Positions 10,260 to 17,740 of a stretch of DNA of 64,000 bases are shown piece by piece. The first letter of the stretch is position 1; each line of letters starts with the position of its first letter. This DNA comes from Lentisalinibacter sediminis (GTDB lineage Bacteria > Pseudomonadota > Gammaproteobacteria > Steroidobacterales > Woeseiaceae): contig NZ_JAPDRF010000001.1 in the NCBI RefSeq assembly GCF_040706615.1, forward strand, positions 186,001-250,000, written 5' to 3'. The notes beneath the pieces were generated by a model, which worked only from the letters and a program-made list of their open reading frames with translations, made no database searches and was not told the DNA's origin. A program made the translations under genes and the position numbers.

Positions 10260-11180
10260 ATGAAGTCTCTCCTGTTCCTGACGGACCTCGATCAGCCGGC
10301 GCTTGCGCGGGTGTTGCCCGGCGTGCAGGGCGCGGGCGCCCCGCGCGCACCGGATGCCGCGAACGCCGTGGCCCGCTGGCTCGGGATCACGCCGCCGGCG
10401 CCGCCGGCGTGTCTGCGGCTGGACGGCGAGCGCAGTCGAACCGGCCCGGATTCTGCCGTGAGCGGCACGAGGCCGGGAGGCAGTTGGCTGGCCTGCATGG
10501 ATCCGGTGTCGATGGCCGCCGACATGCGGGAGCTGCACATGCTCGAGCACGCGCCCGTGCTCGCCGATGGCGAGGCGGCCGCACTCCGCGATGACGCGCT
10601 GCCGAGCCTGGCGGAGCGCGGTTTCTCCCTCGGCGTCGGTGGCGCGGGTCGCTGGTACGTCGGGTCGGAGCGGCAGTACGAATTCACGGCGGCGTCGCCG
10701 GCGGTAGCACGGTCCGGGCGTATCCGCGACGAACTCCCCGAGGGTCCGGACGCGGGTCTGTTCCGCGCGCTGGGCAACGAGATACAGATGCTGTGGCACG
10801 ATCATCCGGTCAACCGTGCGCGTGCGGAGCGGGGTCTGCCGCCGGTGAACTCCGTCTGGTTCTGGGGCGGCGGCCTTGCGGCGGCCGCCCCGGCGGCGGG
10901 CGGGCAGCGCCTGCCGCCGCTCTATGCGGACGACCCGCTGCTGACCGGCCTATGGCATCGCCTGGGCGGCGAGACGGCCGCGCCGCCTGCCGGTGACGCG
11001 GCAGCCCGGGCGCTCGCCGCGGGTAGTGTGCTTGCCCTGGCCGGCGAAGCTCTCGCCCGGCCGGCCGTGGTGAAGGCCCTGCGGCGGGGTCGCGTCCGTA
11101 TCGTCACCCGGGACGGCCTTGCCGCCACATTGCCGCGGCGCGGCCCGCGCGCGCTGCTCGCGGCCTGGAGACGGCGATGA
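10260..11180 (+). CDS. RpfE/COG4255-type conserved protein next to recJ
   Basis: A 306-residue protein of the family that sits directly upstream of recJ in many gammaproteobacteria and is annotated after Xanthomonas RpfE. The region NEIQMLWHDHPVNRARAERG (about 179-198) followed by NSVWFWGGG (about 203-211) is the family signature and resembles part of cofactor-independent phosphoglycerate mutases. No catalytic role is established. The start is the ATG at 10260; upstream in-frame codons belong to the divergent control region. The stop overlaps recJ (ATGA), so the two are co-translated. Confidence 0.78.
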   Translation: MKSLLFLTDLDQPALARVLPGVQGAGAPRAPDAANAVARWLGITPPAPPACLRLDGERSRTGPDSAVSGTRPGGSWLACMDPVSMAADMRELHMLEHAPVLADGEAAALRDDALPSLAERGFSLGVGGAGRWYVGSERQYEFTAASPAVARSGRIRDELPEGPDAGLFRALGNEIQMLWHDHPVNRARAERGLPPVNSVWFWGGGLAAAAPAAGGQRLPPLYADDPLLTGLWHRLGGETAAPPAGDAAARALAAGSVLALAGEALARPAVVKALRRGRVRIVTRDGLAATLPRRGPRALLAAWRRR

Positions 11181-12898
11181 GCGAGGACGCGCTGCCCATC
11201 GCGCGGCGGACGGCGGGCGAGGATGCCGCGCTGCCCGCCTCCCTGCATCCGGTACTGCGCCGGGTGTATGCGGCACGCGGCATCCGCACGGCGGAGGACC
11301 TCGAACTCGGCCTCCGTCATCTCGCGCCGGTGGGCGGGCTCGCCAATCTCGAGCGGGCGGTGGAACTTTTGCTCGCTCACCGCGGCGGCCGCGTCACGAT
11401 CGTCGGTGACTTCGATGCCGACGGCGCCACCAGCACGGCGCTGGTGATACGCTGCCTCCGCCGTTACGGCTTCGCGGCCGTGGACTCGCTGGTGCCGAAC
11501 CGCTTCGATTTCGGTTACGGGCTGACACCGGAGATCGTCGAGGTCGCCGCCGAGGCCGGGCCCTCCCTGATCGTCACCGTGGACAACGGCATCTCCAGCG
11601 TGCGCGGCGTCGAGCGCGCCCGGGAGCTCGGTATCGACGTGCTGGTCACCGACCACCATCTGCCCGGCGAGCGGCTGCCGGAGGCCGCGGCCATCGTCAA
11701 CCCGAATCTTCCGGGCGACCCTTACCCGAGCAAGTATCTCGCCGGCGTGGGCGTCGCGTTCTGCGTAATGGCCGCGCTGGGGCGCCGCCTCGCTGCGGAG
11801 GGGCAGGCGGGAGCGGAACGTATCGCCGCCGATTACCTCGACCTCGTCGCGCTGGGCACGGTGGCCGACGTGGTGCCGCTGGACCGCAACAACCGGGTGC
11901 TGGTGCGACAGGGCCTCGCCCGCATCCGCGCCGGGGCCGCGGTGCCCGGCATCCCGGCCCTGCTGCAGGCCGCCGGCCGGGTTCCGCGGCGGGCGGTGGC
12001 CAGCGATCTCGCCTTCGGCGTTGCCCCGCGGCTGAATGCCGCGGGACGGCTGGAGGACATGAGCACCGGCATCGAGGCGCTGGTATCGGATTCCGTGGCC
12101 GAGGTGCGTGCGCTGGCGGGCCGTCTCTCCGAGATCAACGACGAGCGCCGCCGCATCGAGGCGCGCATGCAGGCGGAGGCGCTGTCATCGATCGAGGACA
12201 TTGACCTGCCGGCCGGAGAGAACGCGCTGCCGCACTGTGTCACCCTGTACGATCCCGGCTGGCATCAGGGCGTGGTCGGGCTGGTGGCCTCCCGGATCCG
12301 CGAACGGGTCAATCGCCCGGTGATCGCGTTCGCCGATGCCGGCGGCGGGGAGCTGAAGGGCTCGGCCCGCTCGGTACCCGGCGTGCACATCCGCGACGTG
12401 CTCGCCGCCGTGGCGGCGTCGGCGCCGGAACTGATCGGCCGCTACGGCGGCCACGCCATGGCGGCCGGTCTCAGCCTGCCGCGCTCGAATCTGGAGCGGT
12501 TCCGCCGGCTGGCGGCGAGCCGGGTGGCCGAGTGCTTCCCGGACGCGGACTTCAGCGGCACGCTGCTCACCGACGGCGAACTCGAGGCAGCGGACATCGG
12601 CCTGCCGCTGGCCGAGGCGCTGCGGGAGGCGGGTCCGTGGGGGCAGGCATTCCCGGAACCGCTGTTCGACGGCGTGTTCACCGTCCGCGAGGCCCGCGTC
12701 GTGGGCGAGCGGCACTGGAAGCTGAGACTGACCGGCAGCGGCGCCGGCGCGCCGGTGGACGCCATCGCCTTCAACCAGGTCGACGCGGTGACGGTGATGC
12801 CGGGGCAGCGGCTGCACGTCGCCTATCGGCTCGACGTGAACGAGTACGGCGGCATCCGCCGCGCCCAGCTCGTGGTGGAGAGCATGCATCGGCTGTAG
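11177..12898 (+). CDS. recJ: Single-stranded-DNA-specific exonuclease RecJ
   Basis: 5'-3' exonuclease used in recombinational, mismatch and base-excision repair. It has 573 residues. The DHH phosphoesterase motifs are clear: GDFDADGATST (77-87), VTVDNGISS, VTDHHLPGE (about 157-165, the DHH itself) and GTVADVVPLDRNN. The DHHA1 domain follows with GYGGHAMAAGLSL (about 422-434), and then the C-terminal OB domain. It overlaps the upstream gene by 4 bases. prfB comes next after a 56-base gap, the common recJ-prfB order. Confidence 0.96.
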   Translation: MSEDALPIARRTAGEDAALPASLHPVLRRVYAARGIRTAEDLELGLRHLAPVGGLANLERAVELLLAHRGGRVTIVGDFDADGATSTALVIRCLRRYGFAAVDSLVPNRFDFGYGLTPEIVEVAAEAGPSLIVTVDNGISSVRGVERARELGIDVLVTDHHLPGERLPEAAAIVNPNLPGDPYPSKYLAGVGVAFCVMAALGRRLAAEGQAGAERIAADYLDLVALGTVADVVPLDRNNRVLVRQGLARIRAGAAVPGIPALLQAAGRVPRRAVASDLAFGVAPRLNAAGRLEDMSTGIEALVSDSVAEVRALAGRLSEINDERRRIEARMQAEALSSIEDIDLPAGENALPHCVTLYDPGWHQGVVGLVASRIRERVNRPVIAFADAGGGELKGSARSVPGVHIRDVLAAVAASAPELIGRYGGHAMAAGLSLPRSNLERFRRLAASRVAECFPDADFSGTLLTDGELEAADIGLPLAEALREAGPWGQAFPEPLFDGVFTVREARVVGERHWKLRLTGSGAGAPVDAIAFNQVDAVTVMPGQRLHVAYRLDVNEYGGIRRAQLVVESMHRL

Positions 12899-12954
12899 CG
12901 CCGTCGTTCGCGCCGCGCATGTTAGACTGCGCCGCTTGCTTTCGGAGGGGTGCA

Positions 12955-14050
12955 ATGGACACCAACCAGATCAGAACGGAGATCGAGGACCTCGCGGAGA
13001 GGGCGGAAGCCCTGAGGAGGTATCTTTGACTACGCGGGCAAGTCGGAGCGGCTGACCGAAGTCCTGCGCGAGCTGGAGGACCCGGCCGTGTGGCAGGACC
13101 CCGAGCGTGCCCAGGCGCTCGGCCAGGAACGCGCCGAACTCGAGAAGGTGGTCGGCACCCTCGATCGCATCGGCACCCGCGTCGCGGATGCCGGCGAGTT
13201 GCTCGAGATGGCGGCGGCGGAGGAAGACCAGGACACCCTGTCGTCCATCGCCCGGGATATCGGTGGCGTCGCCAGCGACGTCGAGGGGCTCGAGTTCCGC
13301 CGCATGTTCTCCGGCGAGATGGATTCGGCCAACGCCTTCGTCGATATCCAGTCCGGCGCCGGCGGCACCGAGGCACAGGACTGGGCAGAGATGCTGCTGC
13401 GCATGTATCTGCGCTGGGCCGAGCAGCACGGCCTCCGTACCGAGATGATCGAGGCCTCCGAGGGCGAGGTGGCCGGCATCAAGAGCGCGACGGTGAAGTT
13501 CGTCGGCGAGTACGCCTACGGTTGGCTCAGGACCGAGACCGGCGTGCACCGCCTGGTTCGTAAATCACCGTTCGACTCCGGTAACCGTCGCCACACCTCC
13601 TTCGCCTCCGTGTTCGTCTCGCCGGAGGTGGAGGACGACATCGACATCGAGGTGGATCCGTCGGACCTGCGCATCGACGTCTACCGGGCCAGCGGCGCCG
13701 GCGGCCAGCACGTGAACCGTACGGAGTCGGCCGTGCGCATCACCCACGAGCCCTCGGGGATCGTGGTGCAGTGCCAGAACGACCGCTCCCAGCACAAGAA
13801 CAAGGCCACCGCGATGAAGCAGCTCAAGGCCAAGCTCTACGAGCTGGAGCTGCAGAAGCGCCGGGCCGAGGCGGATGCGCTGGAGGACACCAAGGCAGAC
13901 GTCGGCTGGGGCAGCCAGATCCGCTCCTACGTGCTGGACCAGTCCCGCATCAAGGACCTGCGCACGGGGGTCGAGACCGGCAACACCCAGGCGGTGCTGG
14001 ACGGCGACCTGGACGAATTCATCGAGGCGAGCCTGAAGCAGGGCCTCTAG
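12955..14050 (+). CDS. prfB: Peptide chain release factor 2, with programmed +1 frameshift
   Basis: RF2 reads UAA and UGA stop codons and hydrolyses peptidyl-tRNA. The ATG at 12955 (behind GGAGGGG) opens a 24-codon frame that ends at TGA 13027-13029. Reading continues one base forward at 13028 to give 364 residues, the normal RF2 length. The GGQ hydrolysis motif (SGAGGQHVNRTESAV) and the SPF stop-recognition motif (RKSPFDSGN) are intact. The frameshift autoregulates RF2 level: scarce RF2 leaves the internal UGA unread and favours the shift. lysS follows, as usual. Confidence 0.96.
13015..13030 (+). promoter_or_regulatory. prfB programmed +1 frameshift site
   Basis: AGGAGG (13015-13020), TAT, then CTT TGA C: an internal Shine-Dalgarno-like element three bases before the slippery CUU codon and in-frame UGA, followed by C. 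This is the canonical RF2 recoding signal. The SD-like element here is a full AGGAGG. Confidence 0.95.
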
Positions 14051-14062
14051 CAGAGCCTCTGG
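14039..14062 (+). repeat. 12-bp tandem duplication at the prfB stop
   Basis: CAGGGCCTCTAG (14039-14050, containing the TAG stop) is followed by CAGAGCCTCTGG (14051-14062) and a partial third unit CAGAGC. The stop codon of unit one aligns with TGG in unit two, so the duplication created or follows the stop. Confidence 0.75.
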
Positions 14063-14084
14063 CAGAGCAATTGAGGGAAGAGCA

Positions 14085-15662
14085 TTGAGTCAGGACAAGC
14101 CCGCGGAATCCGAGAACAAGCTGATCGCCGAGCGCCGGCGCAAACTCGCCGAGCTCCGCGAGACGGGCGGCGCCTACCCGAACGACTTCCGCCGCGACGC
14201 GCTGGCGGCCGAGCTGCATGCTGCCTGGGACCAGGAGGACCGCGAGGCGCTGGAGGAGCGGTGCATCCGCGTCTCCGTCGCCGGCCGCATGATGGCCAAA
14301 CGGGTGATGGGCAAGGCGAGCTTCGCGAAGCTGCAGGACCACAGCGGGCAGATCCAGCTCTACGTCCAGCGCGACGCACTGCCCGAGGGTCTCTACGGGC
14401 AGTTCAAGGGCTGGGACCTGGGCGACATCGTGGCGGCAGAGGGCACCCTGTTCAGGACGCGCACGGGTGAGCTCAGCGTCAAGGTCGACGTCCTGCGGCT
14501 GCTGGTGAAGGCGCTGCGTCCGCTGCCCGAGAAGTGGCACGGTCTCACCGACCAGGAGACCCGCTACCGCCAGCGCTACGTCGACCTCATCATCAACGAC
14601 GACAGCCGCCGGGTGTTCACCACGCGCTCGGAGATCGTCTCCTTCATCCGCGCCTTCATGGACGAGCGGCAGTTTCTGGAGGTGGAGACGCCGATGATGC
14701 AGACGCTGCCGGGCGGCGCGCTGGCGCGTCCGTTCGTGACGCATCACAACGCGCTGGACATGCAGCTGTATCTGCGCATCGCGCCGGAGCTGTTCCTGAA
14801 GCGGCTGGTGGTCGGCGGTTTCGAGCGCGTCTACGAAATCAACCGCAACTTCCGTAACGAGGGCATCTCCACCCAGCACAATCCGGAGTTCACGATGCTG
14901 GAGCTCTACTGTGCTTATGCGGATCACCGGGATCTGATGGAGCTGGTGGAGAGCCTGATGCGCGGCGTGTGCGAGGCAGTCACCGGCGGCACTGCCGTCG
15001 ATTACCAGGGCAATAACTACGACTTCGCGCCGGCGTTTCGCCGGGTCACCGTCGAGCAGTCGATCCTCGACGCGAATCCGGGGCTGGAGCCTGCCCGCGC
15101 GCGGGATCGGGACCACCTCGCAGAGGTGGCGGAGTCCCTCGGCATTCCGTTGCTGGCCGGCTACGGGCCCGGCAAGCTGCAGATCGAAATCTTCGAGAAG
15201 ACCGTGGAGAATACGCTGGATCAGCCCACCTTCGTGACCGCCTATCCCGTGGAGGTGTCGCCGCTGTCCCGGCGCAACGACGACGACCCCTTCGTCGCCG
15301 ACCGGTTCGAGTTCTTCGTGGCGGGGCGGGAAATCGCCAATGGCTTCTCCGAGCTGAACGACCCCGAGGACCAGGCGGAACGTTTCCGCGCCCAGGTCGA
15401 CAATCGCAGTGCCGGCGACGAGGAGGCCATGTCCTACGACGAGGACTACATCCGTGCGCTGGAATACGGCATGCCGCCGTGCGCGGGCCTCGGCGTCGGC
15501 ATCGACCGGCTGGTCATGCTGCTGACCGACTCACCGTCGATCCGGGACGTACTGCTGTTCCCCTACATGCGGCCGGAGCATGGCCAGGAACATGGCCAGC
15601 AACATGACCAGGAGCGCGGCAAGGACGACTCTCAGCCGGCCTCCAGTTCCGGCACGGAGTAG
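14085..15662 (+). CDS. lysS: Lysyl-tRNA synthetase, class II
   Basis: Charges tRNA-Lys. The 525 residues begin with TTG at 14085 behind GAGGGAAGAGCA; the next residues (ESENKLIAERRRKLAEL) match the family N-terminus. An OB-fold anticodon domain (about 65-155) precedes the class II catalytic core: motif 2 FERVYEINRNFRNEGIS (about 246-262) and motif 3 GLGVGIDRLVMLL (about 468-480). The family normally ends at LLFPYMRPE. This protein adds about 30 residues built on three HGQE-like tetrapeptides (12-bp repeats). Its 3' end overlaps that of convergent ygfZ by 31 bases. Confidence 0.96.
   Translation: MSQDKPAESENKLIAERRRKLAELRETGGAYPNDFRRDALAAELHAAWDQEDREALEERCIRVSVAGRMMAKRVMGKASFAKLQDHSGQIQLYVQRDALPEGLYGQFKGWDLGDIVAAEGTLFRTRTGELSVKVDVLRLLVKALRPLPEKWHGLTDQETRYRQRYVDLIINDDSRRVFTTRSEIVSFIRAFMDERQFLEVETPMMQTLPGGALARPFVTHHNALDMQLYLRIAPELFLKRLVVGGFERVYEINRNFRNEGISTQHNPEFTMLELYCAYADHRDLMELVESLMRGVCEAVTGGTAVDYQGNNYDFAPAFRRVTVEQSILDANPGLEPARARDRDHLAEVAESLGIPLLAGYGPGKLQIEIFEKTVENTLDQPTFVTAYPVEVSPLSRRNDDDPFVADRFEFFVAGREIANGFSELNDPEDQAERFRAQVDNRSAGDEEAMSYDEDYIRALEYGMPPCAGLGVGIDRLVMLLTDSPSIRDVLLFPYMRPEHGQEHGQQHDQERGKDDSQPASSSGTE
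15579..15614 (+). repeat. Three 12-bp tandem units in the lysS 3' tail
   Basis: CATGGCCAGGAA, CATGGCCAGCAA and CATGACCAGGAG follow each other and encode HGQE-HGQQ-HDQE in the extra C-terminal tail of LysS. Confidence 0.85.
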
Positions 15663-16504
15663 GGCAGCGAGCCGGGCGCGGCTGGCGTGCCGTCCTGCAG
15701 GCGCAACTCGCCGCCGAGCTGCTTGATGGACGACACCGCGAGGAATTCGCTGCTGCCGTCGACGACAGCGCTCCGCACTACGGTGCCGGCCGTGCTGCCG
15801 GCCTCGTCCAGCAGTCGCGAGCCGGGTGCGGGCGGCTCTGCTCTCGCGCTGAAACGCAGCATCCGCCGCGACGGCCGGCCCAGGTTCTCCGTGCGCGCGA
15901 CCACTTCCTGGCCCGTATAGCAGCCCTTGCGGAAACTGATCGCATCCAGCAGGTCGAGGTTCAGCATGTGGGGTGTGAAGGCTTCGGCCGTCTCCGGGTA
16001 AAGCGCGGGGCGCCCGGCGCGGATGGCCGCGCGGCGCCAGGCTTCCGCCGGCAGCAGCGCAGCGTCCAGCCCCTCGAGATGATCGGCTGCCGTGCAGATC
16101 TCCACCACGCGCGGCTCGGTGCCCGGCAGCACCCGCATGGCCAGCACGGGTTCGCCCTCGGGCAGCTGCATGCCGCCCGGTCCGGAGTCGACCGCGACGA
16201 GCCGCGTTTCGGGCTCGGATGCAATGTCCACGTCGGCGCGGAGTCGGTAGCGCAGCAGGCGGGCGGTGAAGTCGTCCGCCTGCCACCCGGGCAGGAAGAG
16301 CAGCACGCGGTCGCGGCCGTGCACGAGCGTGAGCAGGGCGATCACGCGGCCCTTCGGGTTGCACCAGGCGGCAGTCAGGATCCGCTCTGCCTCGAGCCGC
16401 CCGACGTTCTGCGTGAGCTGCCCCTGCAGGAAATCGATCCGGTCCGCACCGGTCACCGCAAGGCAGACCGGGGTGTCGCTGACGGGGTTCGACGTTTCGC
16501 TCAA
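15632..16504 (-). CDS. ygfZ: YgfZ/GcvT-family folate-binding Fe-S protein
   Basis: Folate-dependent protein that supports assembly or repair of iron-sulfur clusters. It has 290 residues with a GcvT-like fold. The diagnostic KGCYTGQEVVAR motif, with its redox Cys, is near 194-205; GRVIALLTLVHG and the N-terminal DRIDFLQGQLTQNV are also conserved. It lies between lysS (convergent, overlapping) and the succinate dehydrogenase genes, whose SdhB subunit needs three Fe-S clusters, a fitting though unproven link. It is divergent from sdhAF4. Confidence 0.92.
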   Translation of the reverse strand: MSETSNPVSDTPVCLAVTGADRIDFLQGQLTQNVGRLEAERILTAAWCNPKGRVIALLTLVHGRDRVLLFLPGWQADDFTARLLRYRLRADVDIASEPETRLVAVDSGPGGMQLPEGEPVLAMRVLPGTEPRVVEICTAADHLEGLDAALLPAEAWRRAAIRAGRPALYPETAEAFTPHMLNLDLLDAISFRKGCYTGQEVVARTENLGRPSRRMLRFSARAEPPAPGSRLLDEAGSTAGTVVRSAVVDGSSEFLAVSSIKQLGGELRLQDGTPAAPGSLPYSVPELEAG

Positions 16505-16622
16505 TTCGCCTCCTCGGCCGTTCTGCCGGCCCGCTCCGGACGCCGCCGCAGTGGCCGGGTTTCAAGGGTTTGACTCAGTTCGGGCGGGTGCATCGAGTGA
16601 TCGCCTCTGGCATACTTAGAAC

Positions 16623-16796
16623 ATGTCTAAGCAGCCGCCCGAAACCTCCCCGGAGACCAACGACGGAGCCGGCGAAGACGCTGGAAACGCGCCGCTCCCG
16701 GGTGACGACGCGCCGAAAGAGATCGGCGGCCGTCAGGGTCCCGATCCTACGCGTTACGGCGACTGGGAGAAAGGCGGCCGTTGCATAGACTTCTGA
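16623..16796 (+). CDS. Succinate dehydrogenase assembly factor 4 (DUF1674), 57 aa
   Basis: A very short gene. It encodes 57 residues: an acidic, proline-rich first half and the DUF1674 signature in the second half (EIGGRQGPDPTRYGDWE, then KGGRCIDF at the C-terminus). Proteins of this family (SdhAF4/Sdh8) protect the flavinylated SdhA subunit during assembly of succinate dehydrogenase. The gene sits 157 bases upstream of sdhC on the same strand, which supports that role. No strong Shine-Dalgarno sequence precedes the ATG. CATACT lies 7 bases upstream and could be a -10 box giving a near-leaderless transcript. Confidence 0.9.
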   Translation: MSKQPPETSPETNDGAGEDAGNAPLPGDDAPKEIGGRQGPDPTRYGDWEKGGRCIDF

Positions 16797-16850
16797 GGTG
16801 CCGCCGGGCCAGCGGGCCCGAGGCGCCGGGCACACCCGCCGCGAAGAGGC

Positions 16851-16872
16851 CGTCATCCGGAGCCGGATGACG
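16851..16872 (+). promoter_or_regulatory. Perfect palindrome upstream of sdhC
   Basis: CGTCATCCGG and CCGGATGACG form 10-bp arms separated only by AG. No T-run follows, so it is not a typical terminator. A weaker GTGTC/GACAC pair lies just downstream (about 16887-16904). Its position between sdhAF4 and sdhC fits an operator or an RNA-processing hairpin for the sdh operon. Confidence 0.5.
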
Positions 16873-16953
16873 AACGTGCGTGGTCGTGTCCCGTGCGCGA
16901 CACAGGTTCGACGCCGGCATCGGGAACAGCTTCGTCAGTCGAAAAAGAGGGAC

Positions 16954-17343
16954 ATGGACAACACCAACAGGCCACTGTCACCGCACATCGGTGTCTACCG
17001 CTGGCGCATCACTTCCACGCTCTCCATTCTGCATCGGGGCACGGGTGTGGCGCTGTCTCTCTCCACGCTGCTGCTGGCCGCCTGGCTGCTGGCCGCAGCC
17101 TCAGGAGCCGCAGCCTACCAGTCGATTGCCGGCTTCATCGGCTCGCCGCCGGGCCTGCTGATTCTGCTCGGCGGCAGTTATGCGTTCTTCTTCCATCTCG
17201 GCAACGGCATCCGGCACCTGTTCTGGGACGCCGGCATGGGCCTCGAGATGGAGCAGGCCAGGGCATCCGGCTGGACCGTGGTGGCCGCCAGCATAGTGGC
17301 GACGGCGGTCCTGTGGGTCATCATCCTGACGTCGGGCAGCTAG
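16954..17343 (+). CDS. sdhC: Succinate dehydrogenase cytochrome b556 subunit
   Basis: Membrane anchor of complex II that binds heme b and quinone together with SdhD. The 129 residues carry three membrane segments (about 32-52, 66-86, 103-125). The N-terminal RPLSPHIGVYRWRITSTLSILHRGTG and the HLGNGIRHLFWD stretch (His is the expected heme ligand) are family hallmarks. The ATG at 16954 is preceded by GAGGGAC. First gene of sdhCDAB, with sdhD 13 bases on. Confidence 0.95.
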   Translation: MDNTNRPLSPHIGVYRWRITSTLSILHRGTGVALSLSTLLLAAWLLAAASGAAAYQSIAGFIGSPPGLLILLGGSYAFFFHLGNGIRHLFWDAGMGLEMEQARASGWTVVAASIVATAVLWVIILTSGS

Positions 17344-17356
17344 AGGGAGTACGGAC

Positions 17357-17740
17357 ATGACCATCAAGACTCCCATGGCCCGCGCGCTCGGGCTCGGCTC
17401 GGCCAAGTCGGGTACGGAACACTGGTGGATGCAGCGCGTGAGCGCCGTGGCGCTGGTGCCGCTGACCCTGTGGTTCGTCATCGCGCTCCTCGGTCTGGAA
17501 GGGCTGGATCACGCCACGGTGACTGGCTGGATCGCCACGCCGGTGACGGCAGTGCTGCTGCTGCTGCTGGTCGCGACCCTCACCTACCACTCGTTCCTCG
17601 GCACCCAGGTGGTGATCGAGGACTACACCGGTGGCGCCACCCGTGTGATTACCCTGCTCGCCGTGCGTTTCCTGCACGTCGTGGTGGCGGTCGCGGCGCT
17701 GTTCGCCATCCTCAAGATCGCTTTCGGGACGGAGACATGA
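17357..17740 (+). CDS. sdhD: Succinate dehydrogenase membrane anchor subunit
   Basis: Second membrane anchor of complex II. It has 127 residues with three hydrophobic segments (about 34-54, 58-80, 98-122). HWWMQRVSAVALVPLTLWF and TYHSFLGTQVVIEDY (heme-proximal His and quinone-site Tyr region) match the family. Its ATG follows GAGGGAGTACGGAC. The stop overlaps the sdhA start (ATGA). Confidence 0.94.
   Translation: MTIKTPMARALGLGSAKSGTEHWWMQRVSAVALVPLTLWFVIALLGLEGLDHATVTGWIATPVTAVLLLLLVATLTYHSFLGTQVVIEDYTGGATRVITLLAVRFLHVVVAVAALFAILKIAFGTET

Noticed and set aside
12955..13029. prfB read as a broken gene because of the early TGA
   Set aside because: The AGGAGG-TAT-CTT-TGA-C context is the standard programmed frameshift of RF2.
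16895..16925. GGTTCGA-like stretch resembling a tRNA T-arm
   Set aside because: No acceptor, D or anticodon stems can be drawn around it. It lies in the spacer before sdhC.
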